Positions 63,600 through 64,000 of a stretch of 64,000 nt of DNA are shown in pieces. The DNA is taken from assembly GCA_965214565.1 (NCBI GenBank), contig OZ243951.1, positions 3,038,001 through 3,102,000 on the forward strand, read 5' to 3'. The notes beneath the pieces are model-generated. The model was not told the origin of the DNA. It did no database searches and saw only the letters and a list, made by a program, of their open reading frames with translations. Position 1 is the first letter of the stretch. Every line of letters starts with the position of its first letter. Position numbers and translations under genes: made by a program. The stretch is from VXYK01 sp965214565. GTDB taxonomy: Bacteria > Actinomycetota > Acidimicrobiia > Acidimicrobiales > Aldehydirespiratoraceae.

Positions 63600-64000
63600 T
63601 CAGGGCTTCTTGCCCGCGAGGATGTCGTTGGCGATTTCGGCCATGCTTCTGCGGGTCGACATGGCCTGCTGTTGCAGGAATCGGAAGGCGTCGTTCTCGC
63701 TCATGTCGTGCTCGTCGATGAGCCGGCCTTTGGCCCGATCGATCAGCTTTCGGACCTCGAGCCGTTCGGCGAGATCGCTCACCTGGTCTTCGAGCAGCGC
63801 GTGTTCACGGAACCTCGCCAGGGCGGTCTCTATGGCTGCGACGAGGTCGCTGCGCTGATAGGGCTTGACGAGATACGTCATCGCCCCGGCTTCGACTGCT
63901 CTCTCGATCAGTTCACGCTGGCTGAAGGCGGTGAGGATCACGACTGCGGTTCTGGTTTCGCTGTTGATCCTCTGGGCCGCCGATATTCCGTCGAGGCCCG
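63600..64000 (-). CDS. Response regulator with ANTAR RNA-binding domain (PdtaR-like; 5' end outside the window)
   Basis: Inside the window are ~132 C-terminal residues: the end of a receiver domain (GLDGIS, ILTAFSQ with the switch Thr, YLVKPYQRSDL with the conserved Lys) and the ANTAR three-helix domain (RKLIDRAKGRLIDEHDMSEN, DAFRFLQQQAMSTRRSM). ANTAR proteins release antitermination hairpins in RNA after phosphorylation. Lies next to polA just as pdtaR does near polA in mycobacteria. The phosphoacceptor Asp is not in the window. Confidence 0.93.
   Translation of the reverse strand, partial: GLDGISAAQRINSETRTAVVILTAFSQRELIERAVEAGAMTYLVKPYQRSDLVAAIETALARFREHALLEDQVSDLAERLEVRKLIDRAKGRLIDEHDMSENDAFRFLQQQAMSTRRSMAEIANDILAGKKP

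Overview
The window looks like a chromosome segment of a high-GC actinobacterium, probably class Acidimicrobiia. This is inferred from the many GTG starts and apparently leaderless -10 boxes, a furA-katG pair, an ANTAR response regulator, a split PPOX/P450/FadE-rich catabolic region, and two conserved housekeeping blocks: uvrA-uvrC-rapZ-gap-pgk-tpi-secG and pdtaR-polA-rpsA-coaE-uvrB.

Layout. 1-1033 is the end of a MacB-type ABC exporter. 1076-18505 is a dense catabolic region of acyl-CoA ligases, a hotdog hydratase, an enoyl-CoA hydratase, a TauD-type dioxygenase, a ferredoxin, an SDR, a DUF35-thiolase fusion, an odd amidohydrolase, an M24 peptidase/PhyH/racemase operon, a PLP enzyme, a sulfotransferase, a PPOX protein and a P450. 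It reads as oxidative breakdown of a sterol- or terpenoid-like or xenobiotic acid through CoA thioesters; the substrate is unknown. 18522-23351 is a furA-katG-fadE operon. 23386-25420 holds a VapBC pair and an AAA/DUF4143 ATPase. 25546-36599 is accessory: GH78 rhamnosidase, EthD-like proteins, ArfB, phosphotransferase, sterol desaturase, a frameshifted yceI with marR, gene remnants, a 314-bp segmental duplication, and a second PIN/HTH pair. 36709-46496 is tRNA-Leu plus the glycolysis/UvrAC block, from which the usual yvcK and whiA are missing.

46624-56533 is the most unusual part: an ECF sigma factor with a membrane partner, a secreted crystallin/inhibitor-like protein, a streptogrisin-like protease, a lipoprotein that is only the protease prodomain, a second protease gene broken by two ISL3-family elements (both with perfect 8-bp target duplications; removing them restores the reading frame), a second standalone membrane-anchored prodomain-like protein, an IS256 remnant, and a degenerate copy of the uvrB 3' end. 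The true uvrB 3' end closes the segment, so the second protease module lies between direct repeats of uvrB. 56533-64000 is the conserved uvrB-coaE-rpsA-polA-ANTAR block.

Functions are assigned by reading motifs and from memory of the families; no database search was run.
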